A DNA stretch of 64,000 bases from Frigoribacterium endophyticum (GCF_011759585.1 NZ_JAAOYV010000001.1:186001-250000), one strand, 5' to 3'; counted from the first letter of the stretch, positions 33,899 to 43,697 are shown. Numbers and translations: made by a program. Notes: generated by a model from the sequence alone, not told the origin.

Positions 33899-34504
33899 GT
33901 GACCTCCGACGTCGAGCACGCGTACTCGCGCCGGGCCGCAGAGTACGCCGAGCACCTGGGGTCGATGGCGTCCGTGCACCCGTCCGACCGCCAGCTGGTG
34001 GAGGCCTGGGCCGCCGACGTCGACGGGCCCCTGCTCGACGCCGGGTGCGGGCCCGGGCACTGGACCGCCCACCTCGCCGGGCTCGGCGCCGACGCCCGGG
34101 GCGTGGACCGGGTGCCGGCCTTCGTCGAGCACGCCCGCGCCGCCCACCCCGCGGTGCCCTTCTCGGTCGGGAGCGTCGACGCCCTGCCCGACGGGGCGGG
34201 GACGCTCGGGGGAGTCCTGGCCTGGTACTCGCTGATCCACCACGAGCCCGCGGCGGTCGGTCGCGCGCTCGCCGAGTTCGCCCGGGCCCTCCGCCCCGGC
34301 GGGCGGCTGCTCGTCGGCTTCTTCGTCGGCGCCGACCTGGAGTCGTTCGACCACGCCGTCGTGACCGCCTGGCGCTGGCCGGTCGGCTGGCTCGCCGACG
34401 AGCTCAGCGGGGCGGGCTTCGAGGTCGTCGAGACGCACACCCGGACGGGCTCGCCGGAGGGTCCGCGGCCCCACGGCGCGGTGCTGGCCCGCTCGCGGGG
34501 CTGA
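33899..34504 (+). CDS. Class I SAM-dependent methyltransferase
   Basis: 201 residues. Motif I LLDAGCGPGHWTAHLA binds S-adenosylmethionine, the acidic residue after strand 2 is in GVDRVPAF, and motif post-II is YSLIHHEP. AEFARALRPGGRLLVGFF is the methyltransferase-11 hallmark. It is a small soluble enzyme with an unidentifiable substrate. GTG 33899 follows the repeat protein by 25 bp and has GGAGGGGAA upstream, so the two may be co-transcribed. Confidence 0.9.
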   Translation: MTSDVEHAYSRRAAEYAEHLGSMASVHPSDRQLVEAWAADVDGPLLDAGCGPGHWTAHLAGLGADARGVDRVPAFVEHARAAHPAVPFSVGSVDALPDGAGTLGGVLAWYSLIHHEPAAVGRALAEFARALRPGGRLLVGFFVGADLESFDHAVVTAWRWPVGWLADELSGAGFEVVETHTRTGSPEGPRPHGAVLARSRG

Positions 34505-34534
34505 GGCGTCAAGCCGGCGCTCGCCGCGCCTCCC

Positions 34535-34939
34535 TCACGCTCCGACGGCGGCGACGAACTCGATCTCGACCCGGGCTCCGCGGGGCAGGGCCGCGACCTG
34601 GTAGGCGGCCCGGGCCGGCAGGACGCCCCCGGAGAAGACCTCGGCGTACGCCTCGTTCACCGTGGCGAAGTCGGCGATGTCGGCCAGCAGCACCGTGGTC
34701 TTGACGACGAGCCGCACGCTCGACCCGGCGGCCTGCAGCACCGCGGCTCCGTTGCGGAGCGCCTGCGCCGCCTCCTCGCGGACCCCGGGCCCGGCGAAGT
34801 CGCCGGTCGACGGGTCGATCGGTAGCTGGCCGGAGACGAAGACGAGGTCGCCGACGCGGACGGCCTGTGAGTAAGGACCGATCGCGGCCGGGGCGGCGTC
34901 GGTGTGCACGACGTGGAGGGGGTCGGGGCCGAGGGTCAT
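34535..34939 (-). CDS. ridA: RidA-family enamine/imine deaminase
   Basis: 134 residues, the usual YjgF/YER057c/UK114 length. Arg110 in LPARAAYQVAALPRGARVEI is the catalytic Arg that binds the carboxylate of 2-aminoacrylate-type intermediates, and GPYSQAV and GQLPIDP are family motifs. RidA removes reactive enamines released by PLP enzymes. ATG 34939 overlaps the class V aminotransferase stop (ATGA), so it may clear an intermediate made by that enzyme. Confidence 0.93.
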   Translation of the reverse strand: MTLGPDPLHVVHTDAAPAAIGPYSQAVRVGDLVFVSGQLPIDPSTGDFAGPGVREEAAQALRNGAAVLQAAGSSVRLVVKTTVLLADIADFATVNEAYAEVFSGGVLPARAAYQVAALPRGARVEIEFVAAVGA

Positions 34940-36087
34940 CGTCGTCCTCCCAGGACGCTCAGGGCCGCGTCGAGGGCGGCGGGGGTGGTGGTGGCGTGGA
35001 CGCTGAAGCGCACGCGGTCGGGACCGTGCACGGTGGCGGTGACGCCGGCGGCGTCGAGCCGCGCTCCGACCGCCGGTGCCTCACCGGGGGCGACGCCCGC
35101 GACGACGAGGCCGGCCCGCCGCTCGCGGTCCGTGGGGGACAGGACGGCCACCCCGGCGGCCGTCAGCCGGTCGATCAGGTCGCCGGCCGTGTCGGCCACG
35201 AGCGACGCGACCGCCCCGACCCCGACGGACTCGAGCTGCTCCAGTGCCGTGGCCAGGGCTCCCGACGCGAAGGGCGAGCCGTTCGTGACCGAGAGGCGCT
35301 GGGCTCCCGGCAGCGGGGCGTGGGGCACGCCGTCGTACCGCGACGCTCCCTCGACGCCCGTCCAGCCGCCGAGCAGCGGGCGCAGCCGGTCGAGGGCCCG
35401 GGGCGAGAGCCCGACGAAGCCCGTGCCCCAGCCCGCCCGCAGCCACTTCTGGCCACCGACGACGAGGGCGTCGGCGAGCGACCAGTCGGCGTCGACGACC
35501 CCGAAGCCCTGGATGCCGTCGACCACGAGGAGCCGGTCGCCGACCGCCTCCCGGAGGCCGACGAGGTCGGCGACGGTGCCCGTGCGGAAGTCGACGGCGC
35601 TCACGGCGACGGCCACGGTGTCGCGCCCGACGGCGTCGGCCACGCGCTCGGGCGTGACCGGCGCGAGCGGCTCACCCGTCACGGGGGGCAGCGGACGCAC
35701 GGTCGTGAGCCCCGCCTCCTCCGAGCGCCACCACGCGTAGAGGTTCGACGGGAACTCCGCGCTGCTGACCACGACCTCGCCCCGGGGCAGGCCGAACGCG
35801 ATCTGCATCAGGCCGAGCGACGTGCTGCTGGTGAGCGCGATGCCTCCCCGGTCGAGGCCCGTGAGGCGCGAGACCGCGGCGAGGGCGCGCTCGTCCTCGG
35901 CGTGCAGGCCGGTGGACGGCACCCCGGCGCTCGCCGCGGCCGCGAGCTGGCCCATCGTCGCGACGACGTCGCGGGACGGGGGGCCGTAGCTGCCGAAGTT
36001 GAGGTAGCCGACCGGCTCGGCGAACGACCCGAGGTAGGCGTCGAGCGCCGAGCCGGGCGTCGGGGCCCCGCCCGGACCGGCCGTCAC
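34936..36087 (-). CDS. Class V aminotransferase-like PLP enzyme
   Basis: 383 residues. The PLP Lys is K214 in [16 protein letters not shown], the cofactor Asp is D190 in [11 protein letters not shown], and [13 protein letters not shown] belongs to the cysteine-desulfurase/aminotransferase class V fold. The sequence is closer to catabolic or selenocysteine-lyase-like members than to IscS, because no active-site Cys loop near residue 320 is seen. GTG 36087 overlaps the ABC ATPase stop. With the importer upstream and RidA downstream, it probably degrades the imported amino compound. The substrate is unknown. Confidence 0.87.
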   Translation of the reverse strand: MTAGPGGAPTPGSALDAYLGSFAEPVGYLNFGSYGPPSRDVVATMGQLAAAASAGVPSTGLHAEDERALAAVSRLTGLDRGGIALTSSTSLGLMQIAFGLPRGEVVVSSAEFPSNLYAWWRSEEAGLTTVRPLPPVTGEPLAPVTPERVADAVGRDTVAVAVSAVDFRTGTVADLVGLREAVGDRLLVVDGIQGFGVVDADWSLADALVVGGQKWLRAGWGTGFVGLSPRALDRLRPLLGGWTGVEGASRYDGVPHAPLPGAQRLSVTNGSPFASGALATALEQLESVGVGAVASLVADTAGDLIDRLTAAGVAVLSPTDRERRAGLVVAGVAPGEAPAVGARLDAAGVTATVHGPDRVRFSVHATTTPAALDAALSVLGGRR

Positions 36088-36899
36088 GACAGCACCCGCT
36101 GCAGGAACTGCTTCGTACGGGCCTCGCGCGGGGCGCCGAGCACCTGCTCGACCGGCCCCTGCTCGACGATGCCGCCGTCGGCCATGAAGACGACGCGGTC
36201 GGCGACCTCGCGCGCGAACTGGATCTCGTGCGTCACGACCAGCATCGTCATGCCGTCCCGGGCCAGGTCGCCCATGACCTTCAGCACCTCGCCCACGAGC
36301 TCGGGGTCGAGGGCCGACGTCGGCTCGTCGAAGAGCAGGAAGAGGGGCTTCATGGCGACGGCACGAGCGATGGCGACCCGCTGCCGCTGCCCGCCGGAGA
36401 GCTGCCCGGGGTAGGCGTCGACCTTGTCGCCGAGGCCCACCCGCTCGAGGATGGCGACGGCCTCCGCCCGTGCCTCCGCAGCCGACCGGCGCTGGACGCG
36501 CACGGGCCCCTCGACGACGTTGCCGAGCACGGTGAGGTGCGGGAAGAGGTTGAAGTGCTGGAACACCATGGCCGTGCGGGCCCGTTGCGCCGACAACCGA
36601 CGCTCGCTCAGCTGGTGCAGCACGCCGTCGCGCAGCTGGAAGCCCATGGGCTCGCCGCCCACCCACACCTCACCGGCGTCGGGCTCCTCGAGGCGGTTGA
36701 GCGTTCGCAGGAACGTCGACTTGCCCGCGCCGGAGGGGCCGATGATGCACACCACCTCGCCGCTGCGCACCGTCATCGAGACGTCGCGCAGCACCTCGTG
36801 GCTGCCGTAGGACTTGCCGATGCCGATCGCCTCGAGGACGGGCGCTCCCTCGGCGGCGCTGGCCGCGCCTCCGGCGGGCGGGGTGGACGTCGCGGTCAC
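36084..36899 (-). CDS. Polar amino-acid ABC transporter ATP-binding protein
   Basis: 271 residues of the GlnQ/HisP family: Walker [11 protein letters not shown]-loop [14 protein letters not shown], signature [17 protein letters not shown], Walker [16 protein letters not shown] 20-residue Ala/Pro-rich N-terminus precedes the domain. GTG 36899 overlaps the permease stop. It powers import of an amino acid or similar solute together with the permease and lipoprotein encoded upstream. Confidence 0.94.
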   Translation of the reverse strand: MTATSTPPAGGAASAAEGAPVLEAIGIGKSYGSHEVLRDVSMTVRSGEVVCIIGPSGAGKSTFLRTLNRLEEPDAGEVWVGGEPMGFQLRDGVLHQLSERRLSAQRARTAMVFQHFNLFPHLTVLGNVVEGPVRVQRRSAAEARAEAVAILERVGLGDKVDAYPGQLSGGQRQRVAIARAVAMKPLFLLFDEPTSALDPELVGEVLKVMGDLARDGMTMLVVTHEIQFAREVADRVVFMADGGIVEQGPVEQVLGAPREARTKQFLQRVLS

Positions 36900-37873
36900 G
36901 GGGTGCTCCTCACGAGGGGTGCGCGGCCGAGGTCGGCAGCGATCTTGCGGCGCAGGGCCCGCGCGTTCGGCGGCCCGCCCGGGCGGCGGTCCTGCCGGTC
37001 GAAGCTGCGCTCGAGGTGGTACTGGCCGACGCTCGCGACGCTGACGACGACCATGTACCAGATGGCCGCGGCGATGAGGGTCTCCATCACCTGGAGGTTG
37101 AACGACGAGATGTTGTTCGCGGCCTTGATCAGCTCGAGGTAGCCGATGACCGAGGCCATCGCCGTGCCCTTGAGCATGTTGATGAAGTCGTTCCCGGTCG
37201 GCGGGATGATGATGCGCATCGCCTGCGGCAGCACGATGCGGGCCATCCGCTGCGCGGGGGTCTGCCCGATCGACTGTGCGGCCTCGATCTGGCCGCGGTC
37301 GACGCTCTTGAGCCCGGCGCGGACGATCTCGGCCATGTAGGCGCTCTCGTTGAGGGCCAGGCCGAGGAAGGCCGCGACGAACGTGGTCATGACGTCGTTC
37401 GTGCTGACGTCGAGGAACACCACGTCGGTGAACGGCACGCCGACGGTCAGCCGCGGGAAGATCAGGGCGAGGTTGTACCAGAGCAGGATCTGCAGCAGGA
37501 CGGGCAGGCCGCGGAACAGCCAGGTGTAGCCGGCGGCGAACGCCTGCGCGACGGGATTCGCCGAGATGCGCATCAGGGCGATGACGACGCCGATGACGAC
37601 GGCGCTGACCTGGGCGACCACGGCGAGCACGATGGTGCCGACGAGGCCCTGCAGGATGATCGGCGACACGAGGTAGTACGGGATGTCACCGTAGGCGATG
37701 TCGCCCTGCGACGCCCCGTAGGCGAGCGCGACGAGCACCACGACGATCACCGCGGCGCTCACCCACCGCCCCCAGTGCTTCAGGCGCACCTGGGGCAGCA
37801 GCTCACGCCCCGCCGAGGAGGCGCGGGCCGGGTCGACCGTGTCGGCCCCGGCCCGCGGCGCGGGCGTCGGCAC
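36896..37873 (-). CDS. Polar amino-acid ABC transporter permease
   Basis: 325 residues of the HisMQ family. The EAA loop is [20 protein letters not shown], and [13 protein letters not shown] and [20 protein letters not shown] are family landmarks. About five to six membrane segments lie between a 35-residue N-terminal tail and a basic C-terminal tail (about 45 residues, [18 protein letters not shown]), longer than usual. GTG 37873 starts one base after the binding-protein stop. Only one permease is present, so it presumably homodimerises. Confidence 0.94.
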   Translation of the reverse strand: MPTPAPRAGADTVDPARASSAGRELLPQVRLKHWGRWVSAAVIVVVLVALAYGASQGDIAYGDIPYYLVSPIILQGLVGTIVLAVVAQVSAVVIGVVIALMRISANPVAQAFAAGYTWLFRGLPVLLQILLWYNLALIFPRLTVGVPFTDVVFLDVSTNDVMTTFVAAFLGLALNESAYMAEIVRAGLKSVDRGQIEAAQSIGQTPAQRMARIVLPQAMRIIIPPTGNDFINMLKGTAMASVIGYLELIKAANNISSFNLQVMETLIAAAIWYMVVVSVASVGQYHLERSFDRQDRRPGGPPNARALRRKIAADLGRAPLVRSTP

Positions 37874-37874
37874 G

Positions 37875-38846
37875 CTACTCGCCCCCGTTGACGGTCGCCT
37901 CGGCGACGCTGCCCGACGTGATGCCCCAGGCGTCGAGGACCTCGCCGTAGGTGCCGTCGTCGATCAGCGAGTCGAGGGCGGCGGCGATGGCGTCGCGCAG
38001 CTCGGGGTCGTCCTTGTTGACGCCGATGCCGTACGGAGCGCCGTCGATGACGTCGCCGGGCACGACCTCGAAGGCCTCGCCGTCCTGTGCGGTCTTCGAG
38101 ATGTAGACGGCGCTCGGCAGGTCGTTGACGATGGCGTCGATGCGGCCGGTGCGCAGCTGCGTCTGGTTCTGGCTGTCGCTGTCGGTGACGGTGATCTCGA
38201 GCGGCTCGTCGCCGTCGGACTCGCACTGCGTGCTCGTCGACTCGGCGAACTCCTGCTGGCTCGTGCCGGTCACGACCGCGATGGTCTTGCCGCAGAGGGC
38301 GTCGGGCCCGGTGATGCCGGCCGGGTTGCCCTTCTGGACCATGAGGGTGATGCCCGACGTGAGGTAGTCGACGAAGTCGATGGCCTGCTGGCGCTCTGCG
38401 GTGTCGTTCATGGCGGCGATCGTGACGTCGACGCGGCCTGACTGCAGGCTCGTGATGAGCGACCCGAAGTCCTGGTTCTGGTACTCGACGTCGAGCCCGA
38501 GCTTCTTGCCGACGGCCGTGATGAGGTCGTGGTCCGAGCCGATCACCGTCGAGCCGTCGGCCGCGTAGAAGTTGTTCGGCGCCGACTGGACGTTCGAGCC
38601 GACCGTGAGGGTGCCGGCGTCGGCGATGTCGGTCGGCACCTGGGCGGCGAGGGAGTCGTCGACCTCGACCGCGTCGAGCAGCGCGCTCGTGTCGGGGATG
38701 CTCGAGGTCGACGCCGACGAGGCGTCGTCGCTCGCGTCGCCGGGCTGCGGTGCGCTGGGCCCGCCGCACCCGGTGAGAGCGAGCGCCAGGGCGGCGCCGG
38801 TGGCGACGGTGCCCCAGAGGGCGGTGCGGGTGCGGGGTCGGGTCAT
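37875..38846 (-). CDS. Polar amino-acid-binding lipoprotein (SBP family 3)
   Basis: 323 residues. The signal ends in the lipobox LALTGCGG; a Ser/Asp-rich linker precedes the bilobed domain (LTVGSNVQSAPNNFYAADGS, then DHDLITAVGKKLGLDVEY, SGRVDVTIAAMNDTAERQQA). This is the PBPb family that captures polar amino acids at the outer face. It is the first gene of a five-gene operon that continues to an aminotransferase and RidA, and is divergent from a YheO-type regulator. ATG 38846 has AAAGG upstream. Confidence 0.94.
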   Translation of the reverse strand: MTRPRTRTALWGTVATGAALALALTGCGGPSAPQPGDASDDASSASTSSIPDTSALLDAVEVDDSLAAQVPTDIADAGTLTVGSNVQSAPNNFYAADGSTVIGSDHDLITAVGKKLGLDVEYQNQDFGSLITSLQSGRVDVTIAAMNDTAERQQAIDFVDYLTSGITLMVQKGNPAGITGPDALCGKTIAVVTGTSQQEFAESTSTQCESDGDEPLEITVTDSDSQNQTQLRTGRIDAIVNDLPSAVYISKTAQDGEAFEVVPGDVIDGAPYGIGVNKDDPELRDAIAAALDSLIDDGTYGEVLDAWGITSGSVAEATVNGGE

Positions 38847-38913
38847 GGTCGAGCCTTTCGTGAACGTCGTCGGTCATCGGAAGCTAGCCGATCTCTCGGC
38901 ACGATGAGAGAAA

Positions 38914-38953
38914 ATTATCACACTGCGAACGTTTTGTTACATACCGGTAACCT
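38914..38953. promoter_or_regulatory. Divergent promoters of the amino-acid operon and its regulator
   Basis: On the minus strand GATAAT (38919-38914) is a good -10 for the ABC operon. On the plus strand TAACCT (38948-38953) lies exactly 6 nt before ATG 38960, a leaderless start. Between them TTACATACCGGTAA (38937-38950) is an imperfect palindrome that could bind the regulator. The region is AT-rich compared with its surroundings. Confidence 0.6.
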
Positions 38954-38959
38954 CGGGGC

Positions 38960-39691
38960 ATGACGTCTTCCTCGAGCCCTACCGTGGTCGACCGCAGCCG
39001 GGTGCTCCGGGCGGAGTTCGCGCCCTACCTCCCGCTGATGGACTTCCTCGCCGAACTGCTCGGCCCCCGCACCGAGGTGGTGCTCCACGACACGAGCGAC
39101 CTCGGCCGGTCGATCGTCGCCCTCACGAACGGCCACGTCAGCGGGCGCACCGTCGGCGGCCCCGCGACGGACCTCGTGCTCAAGGTGCTGCAGAACCACG
39201 AGCACGACGACCGTGACTACCTCGCGAACTACCTCGCCGAGTCACGCACGGGCGGGACCTTCCGGTCGTCGACCTTCTTCATCCGCGACGAGGCGGGGGG
39301 AGTGGTCGGCATGCTCTGCCTCAACATCGACGACGAGCCGCTCACCCGGGCCCGAGACCTGCTCGCCGCCATCACGGCCACGACGGGCCTCGTGAAGGGC
39401 GCCTCCGAGGGAGGCACGCCCGGGGCGCCGGAGAGGCCCGCGGCGGTGGCCGAGCGGCTGAGCACGACCGTCGACGAGCTCGCGCTCGACGGCGTCGCGC
39501 GGATCGTCGCGGCCCGTGGCGTCGACCCGCAGCGGATGACGCCGGAGGAGAAGGTCTCGGCCGTCCGCGACGTGGAGCGAGCCGGCGTCTTCCTGCTCAA
39601 GGGGGGCGTCGCCCAGGTCGCCGAGGCCCTGCACGTGTCGGAGCCCACGGTCTACCGGTACCTCAAGCAGGTCCGCCGCGCCTCCTCGTAG
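38960..39691 (+). CDS. YheO/DauR-type regulator (PAS_6 + HTH_22)
   Basis: 243 residues. The N-terminal YheO-like PAS domain spans about residues 18-145 (LLGPRTEVVLHDTSDLGRSI, then ITNGHVSGR-like LTNGHVSGRTVG and FFIRDEAGGVVGMLCLNIDD). The C-terminal HTH_22 domain (residues 185-240) ends GVAQVAEALHVSEPTVYRYL. DauR of this family controls D-arginine catabolism; other members respond to amino acids. Divergence from an amino-acid importer-aminotransferase-RidA operon makes it the likely regulator. Its last 29 bp overlap the 3' end of the convergent sensor kinase gene. Confidence 0.9.
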   Translation: MTSSSSPTVVDRSRVLRAEFAPYLPLMDFLAELLGPRTEVVLHDTSDLGRSIVALTNGHVSGRTVGGPATDLVLKVLQNHEHDDRDYLANYLAESRTGGTFRSSTFFIRDEAGGVVGMLCLNIDDEPLTRARDLLAAITATTGLVKGASEGGTPGAPERPAAVAERLSTTVDELALDGVARIVAARGVDPQRMTPEEKVSAVRDVERAGVFLLKGGVAQVAEALHVSEPTVYRYLKQVRRASS

Positions 39692-42029
39692 GCTCCCGGC
39701 CGGCCGTGCCCGGGCGCGGGCGCGGGCGCGGGATCGTGACCCACAGGTCGACCTCGTCGTCGACGTCGAGCCCGAGGGCGGCGGCCGTCTCGTCGGTCGT
39801 CAGGGCGACCACGGTCACGGCCGTGTCGGAGTCGGGGCCTCCGCTCCGCACGACGATGCGGCTCGACCGCACCGGCTCGAGGTGACGGGCGACCTCGTCG
39901 AGGAGGCCGTCGAGGTCGGCGGGCGCGATGTCGTCGAGGCCGCCGTCGTCGAGCACCTGCACGAGCGCGCCGCGGCGACGGTGCGCCGAGACGGTCGCCC
40001 GCACCGCGTCGTTGAGGAGCCCGCGGCCCCGGATCTCGTCGCGCAGCGCCTGCTCGAGCACGCGGCACTCGGCCCGCGCGGCCTCGTCGAGCTCGCCGGC
40101 CGCGTCGACGATGCGCTGGAGCACCGGGGCGGCGGTCCGCCGGGCGTGCCGTAGCCGGTGGCGCCCCTCGGCGTGGAAGGCGTCGAGCTCGGCGTGCTCC
40201 GTCGTCAGCGCGTGGTGCGTGCGCGCGGCCACGTCCGCCGCGGCGCTGACGCGGCGGACGGCGCGGTGCATCAGGAGGCCGGCGACGACGATGACGATCT
40301 CCGCCGCCAGGCCGAGCCGGAGCACCCCGTACGGGCCGGCCCACACGGCGATCTGGACGACGAGGACCCCCACCGCGACGAGGGGCGGCCCGCGGCGGCC
40401 CGCCATCCACCCCATCACCGCGCCGGCCAGGACCCCGCAGGTGTACCGGGCGATCGACACGCAGTCGAAGGTCGCCGGGTCGAGCCCGATCGTCGCCACG
40501 GCGCAGAGCAGGCAGCCGACCGCGGTGGTGCCCCACGCGGCCGCGTCCGACATCGTGCCGGCGCGGGCTCCGCGGAGGAGCGTGGGCAGGATGAGCAGGC
40601 CGAGCAGCGACGCGACGACGGAGCCGTAGGCCCTCGTGACGATCAGGGCGTCGAGGGAGGCCACGAGCACCGCGACCAGGATGAGGGCGCCGAGGGCCTG
40701 GTAGAGCCGGCGGCGGGGGATCAGCTCGAGCAGGTCGCGGCCCGGCCGACGCCCGGGCCGGGAGCCCGCCGTCCCCGGGCGCCACTCCAGCGTGACGACG
40801 GTCCCCTCGCCGGGCGCCGAGACGACGTCGGCGGTGCCCCCGACGGCGGCCACGCGCTCGAGGACGGAGACGCGGACCCCCAGCCGCTCCGCCGGCACGC
40901 CGGCCGTGTCGAAGCCGACGCCGTCGTCCGAGACCGTCACGCGCACGCCCCCGCCCGCCAGCGGCACGGCGACGGCCGCGCGCACCACTGCCGCACTGGC
41001 CGCCGTCCCGCCTGCGTGCCGCACGCTGTTCGAGAGCGCCTGCACGGTGGCCCCGACCAGGGCGTCCGCGACGTCGTGGGGGAGGCGGACGTCGCGCGCC
41101 GGGGCCAGGTCGAGTCGGGCGAGCCCGCGGAACGCCGACAGCTCGCCCTCCGCGGCCGACACCGCCTCCCCGACGGTGAGCGACGGGCGCGCGGCCGAGG
41201 GGCGGTCGTCGGGCGCGGCGAGGATGTCGAGGGAGGACCGGGCCATCGCCGCGGCACGGCCGGAGGAGCCGCCCGCGGCGGCGGCGAGGAGGGCGGCGAG
41301 CACGGTGTCGTGCAGCACGGCGTCGGTGTGCGACCTCTCGGCCTCCGTCGCGACGCGCCGCTCGTGGCGCTCGACGAGGACGCGGGCCCGGCGCTCGACG
41401 TCGTCGGCCCGGTCGGCGCTCGCCCGCAGCGCCCGGACGCCGAGGACGAGGGCGCCGGCCAGGAGGCCGAGCCCGATCAGGTCGACGAGGGTGTGGGTCG
41501 CCGTGGACCGACCGGCGTAGACGCAGGCCAGCGCGAGGTCCAGGCCCGCGCAGATCGCGGCGGCCCGCACCGGGCTCGGCTCCGCGACCGCGGTGCAGCT
41601 GAAGGCGATCAGCGACAGCCCCAGGAGCCACGGCGTCGACCCGGCGGGGAGGGCGTCGCGCAGGGTGAAGGGCTCGACGACGAGGAGCCCGACGTAGGCG
41701 ACCACGGGCAGCCAGAGGCCCGTGTGCACCGGGCCGGGGTGCCGCAGGAGCGCGAGCGGCAGAGCCGCGACCATCGAGACGGCGAGGGAGAGCGACAGGA
41801 CGAGCAGCGCGGGCCCGACGGCGTGGTGGTCCGTCGCCCAGGTCGGCAGGGCCAGGAGCACGAACAGCAGAGCCGCGACGGAGAGGGTCGCGGCCATGCC
41901 GCGCTCCACGCCGCGACGGAGGGGGCCGGCGTCCCGGCGGTCGGGCCGGTCCGCGGCGGGAGGCCCCGGCGACGCCGACTCCGTGCCCCTGGCCAGCTCG
42001 CCAGCCAGGTCGACGGAGCTCGTGGTCAT
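39663..42029 (-). CDS. Sensor histidine kinase with duplicated membrane/kinase modules
   Basis: 788 residues from ATG 42029. Module 1: about six membrane segments (residues 48-200), a linker helix, His240 in DAVLHDTVLAALLA (NarL-type dimerisation helix) and an HATPase domain with N334 (SNSVRHAGG) and D368-G370 (SDDGVGFD). Module 2: a second membrane block (about 440-610), then REGRHRLRHARRT-like sequence and a poor ATPase-like region (VLEQALRDEIRGRGLL, then VLDDGGLDDI) without an N-box. The second module looks catalytically dead. No response regulator gene is adjacent. The signal is unknown. Confidence 0.85.
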   Translation of the reverse strand: MTTSSVDLAGELARGTESASPGPPAADRPDRRDAGPLRRGVERGMAATLSVAALLFVLLALPTWATDHHAVGPALLVLSLSLAVSMVAALPLALLRHPGPVHTGLWLPVVAYVGLLVVEPFTLRDALPAGSTPWLLGLSLIAFSCTAVAEPSPVRAAAICAGLDLALACVYAGRSTATHTLVDLIGLGLLAGALVLGVRALRASADRADDVERRARVLVERHERRVATEAERSHTDAVLHDTVLAALLAAAAGGSSGRAAAMARSSLDILAAPDDRPSAARPSLTVGEAVSAAEGELSAFRGLARLDLAPARDVRLPHDVADALVGATVQALSNSVRHAGGTAASAAVVRAAVAVPLAGGGVRVTVSDDGVGFDTAGVPAERLGVRVSVLERVAAVGGTADVVSAPGEGTVVTLEWRPGTAGSRPGRRPGRDLLELIPRRRLYQALGALILVAVLVASLDALIVTRAYGSVVASLLGLLILPTLLRGARAGTMSDAAAWGTTAVGCLLCAVATIGLDPATFDCVSIARYTCGVLAGAVMGWMAGRRGPPLVAVGVLVVQIAVWAGPYGVLRLGLAAEIVIVVAGLLMHRAVRRVSAAADVAARTHHALTTEHAELDAFHAEGRHRLRHARRTAAPVLQRIVDAAGELDEAARAECRVLEQALRDEIRGRGLLNDAVRATVSAHRRRGALVQVLDDGGLDDIAPADLDGLLDEVARHLEPVRSSRIVVRSGGPDSDTAVTVVALTTDETAAALGLDVDDEVDLWVTIPRPRPRPGTAGREPTRRRGGPA

Positions 42030-42051
42030 GCCGTCACGGTATTTCTGCCCG

Positions 42052-43047
42052 TCAGGTGTGGTCGACACCCCCGAACGGGCCAGTGCGCATCCTGGATGAC
42101 GGGCCACCGGGTGCGCCGAGCGCGCCGCGACCGCCCCGCGCCGCGACGACGGCGACGACCGCCACGGCGGCGCCCGCGACGGCCCACGCCGCGACCGCGA
42201 CCGCGCCCGCCGGGTGGACCACCGACTGCCCCAGCGACGCCTGCACGGCGAGCAGGACGGTCGCCGCCCCGTACGCGACCGCCGCCACCAGCACCAGCCG
42301 GAGCTGGACGACCGGCGACGCCAGCAGCGGCACCCGCCGCCCGAGCGCGCCGAGCAGCAGCGCCGCGAGCGGCAGGGCCTGGAGGGCGTGCATGCCGACG
42401 AAGTGGGCGACGCGGTAGTCGCCGCCGACCGTGCTCCACCCGAGCAGGGCCAGCCCCGGCCCGCCGTCGACGACGCCCACGGCGTGGGCCCCGACGATGC
42501 CCGTCGGGCTTGCGATCTGGGCCCCGGTCGGCCCGGTCATGAGGAAGGCCACGCCGATCCCGCCGAGGGCGATCAGGGCGCCCGCCCGGACGGCGGCCGT
42601 GAGGGCCGGCGTGGGGAAGCGCAGGCCGACGAGCATCAGCGACGTCACGAAGGTGCAGAGGTACATGACCGTGATCGCGACGGCCATGGCGCCCCAGACG
42701 ACGACGTGCAGGCCGTCCGAGACGTTGAAGTGGCTCGTCGTGCCGGTGGCGACCGCCCAGACGATGAGCACCTGCTCGACGAGGAGCGTCGCGGCGATCA
42801 CCGTGCCGAGGCGCCCGGCGAGCACCCGGCGGCGCGGCAGGTGCGCGATCAGCCACGCCCACGTCACCGCGTAGAGGCCGATCGAGAGCGAGAACTTGAG
42901 CGGCTTGGCCCAGGCGGGCGCCCCGAGGATCGTCCGCGGGTCGGCCACGAGCCCGACGACGCAGGCCACGGCGCACACGCCCATCACGGCGGCCAGCGCC
43001 ATGAGCGGAGGGTGCCAGGCGACGGCCCGGCGCAGCCCGGCGCTCAC
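42052..43047 (-). CDS. Multi-pass membrane protein co-encoded with MerR
   Basis: 331 residues with about eight membrane segments. PRTILGAPAWAKPLKFSLSI near residues 37-56, then TSHFNVSDGLH and GDYRVAHFVGMHALQALPL, include conserved-looking His residues inside or next to helices, which could bind heme or metal; this is speculation. I do not recognise a transporter family. GTG 43047 overlaps the merR stop (GTGA), so the regulator most likely controls this protein. Confidence 0.8.
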   Translation of the reverse strand: MSAGLRRAVAWHPPLMALAAVMGVCAVACVVGLVADPRTILGAPAWAKPLKFSLSIGLYAVTWAWLIAHLPRRRVLAGRLGTVIAATLLVEQVLIVWAVATGTTSHFNVSDGLHVVVWGAMAVAITVMYLCTFVTSLMLVGLRFPTPALTAAVRAGALIALGGIGVAFLMTGPTGAQIASPTGIVGAHAVGVVDGGPGLALLGWSTVGGDYRVAHFVGMHALQALPLAALLLGALGRRVPLLASPVVQLRLVLVAAVAYGAATVLLAVQASLGQSVVHPAGAVAVAAWAVAGAAVAVVAVVAARGGRGALGAPGGPSSRMRTGPFGGVDHT

Positions 43048-43691
43048 GAGCGTCGGTCGTCCTGGTCGGCGACCGGGAAGAGGTCGTGCGTGACGTCCTC
43101 GTGCGCGAGGCGGCGCAGGCCGGCGAAGAGCGGGTCGCCGAGCACGGTGCCCACGACCATCAGCTCCGCGACGTCGTCGCGGTCGTGCCGGCCGCCCAGC
43201 GCCTCCACGTCCGCCCGGGCGGCCGTGGCCGCGGCCGCCAGGTACGCCTGCAGGTAGTCGTCGGTGGGCTCGAAGTCGATCGTGGCCAGCCCGTCGAGGG
43301 CGCGGGCGGCGGCGTCGAGCCCGGGGTTCTCGTCGGTCGTCGCCCAGCCGGCGGCGCTCGTCAGCGCGGCCACGCGCTCGCGGGCCGCGGGGCTCGGCGC
43401 GGCGTCGTGCGCCCGGGGCGAGCTCATCGCGTGCTGGGCCGCGGCGAACGCCTCGGCCAGCGGGGCGTCGTCGGCGTCGAGGGCGGCGAGGACGCCCTTC
43501 GTGGCCGCGACCGAGAGGCCCCCGACCTCGAGCAGGGCCCGGACGAGGCGCACCCGCCGCACGTGCCGGTCGTCGTACGAGGTCTGGTTCGGGGCCGTCT
43601 TCTCGCCCGGGGGCAGCAGCCCCTCACGTTGGTAGTACTTGACCGCCGTGAGCGGTGTGGTCGCCTCCTGGGCGAGTTCGGATATGCGCAC
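43044..43691 (-). CDS. MerR-family transcriptional regulator
   Basis: 215 residues. The N-terminal winged HTH reads VRISELAQEATTPLTAVKYY, then QREGLLPPGEKTAPNQTSYD and HVRRVRLVRALLEVGGLSVA, a standard MerR_1 domain. The C-terminal 130 residues are helical and lack the Cys pattern of metal sensors, so it probably senses a small organic ligand or another cue. GTG 43691 lies exactly 6 nt after a TACTCT -10, so the mRNA is leaderless and carries merR and the membrane-protein gene. Confidence 0.9.
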   Translation of the reverse strand: MRISELAQEATTPLTAVKYYQREGLLPPGEKTAPNQTSYDDRHVRRVRLVRALLEVGGLSVAATKGVLAALDADDAPLAEAFAAAQHAMSSPRAHDAAPSPAARERVAALTSAAGWATTDENPGLDAAARALDGLATIDFEPTDDYLQAYLAAAATAARADVEALGGRHDRDDVAELMVVGTVLGDPLFAGLRRLAHEDVTHDLFPVADQDDRRS

Positions 43692-43697
43692 TATCGG

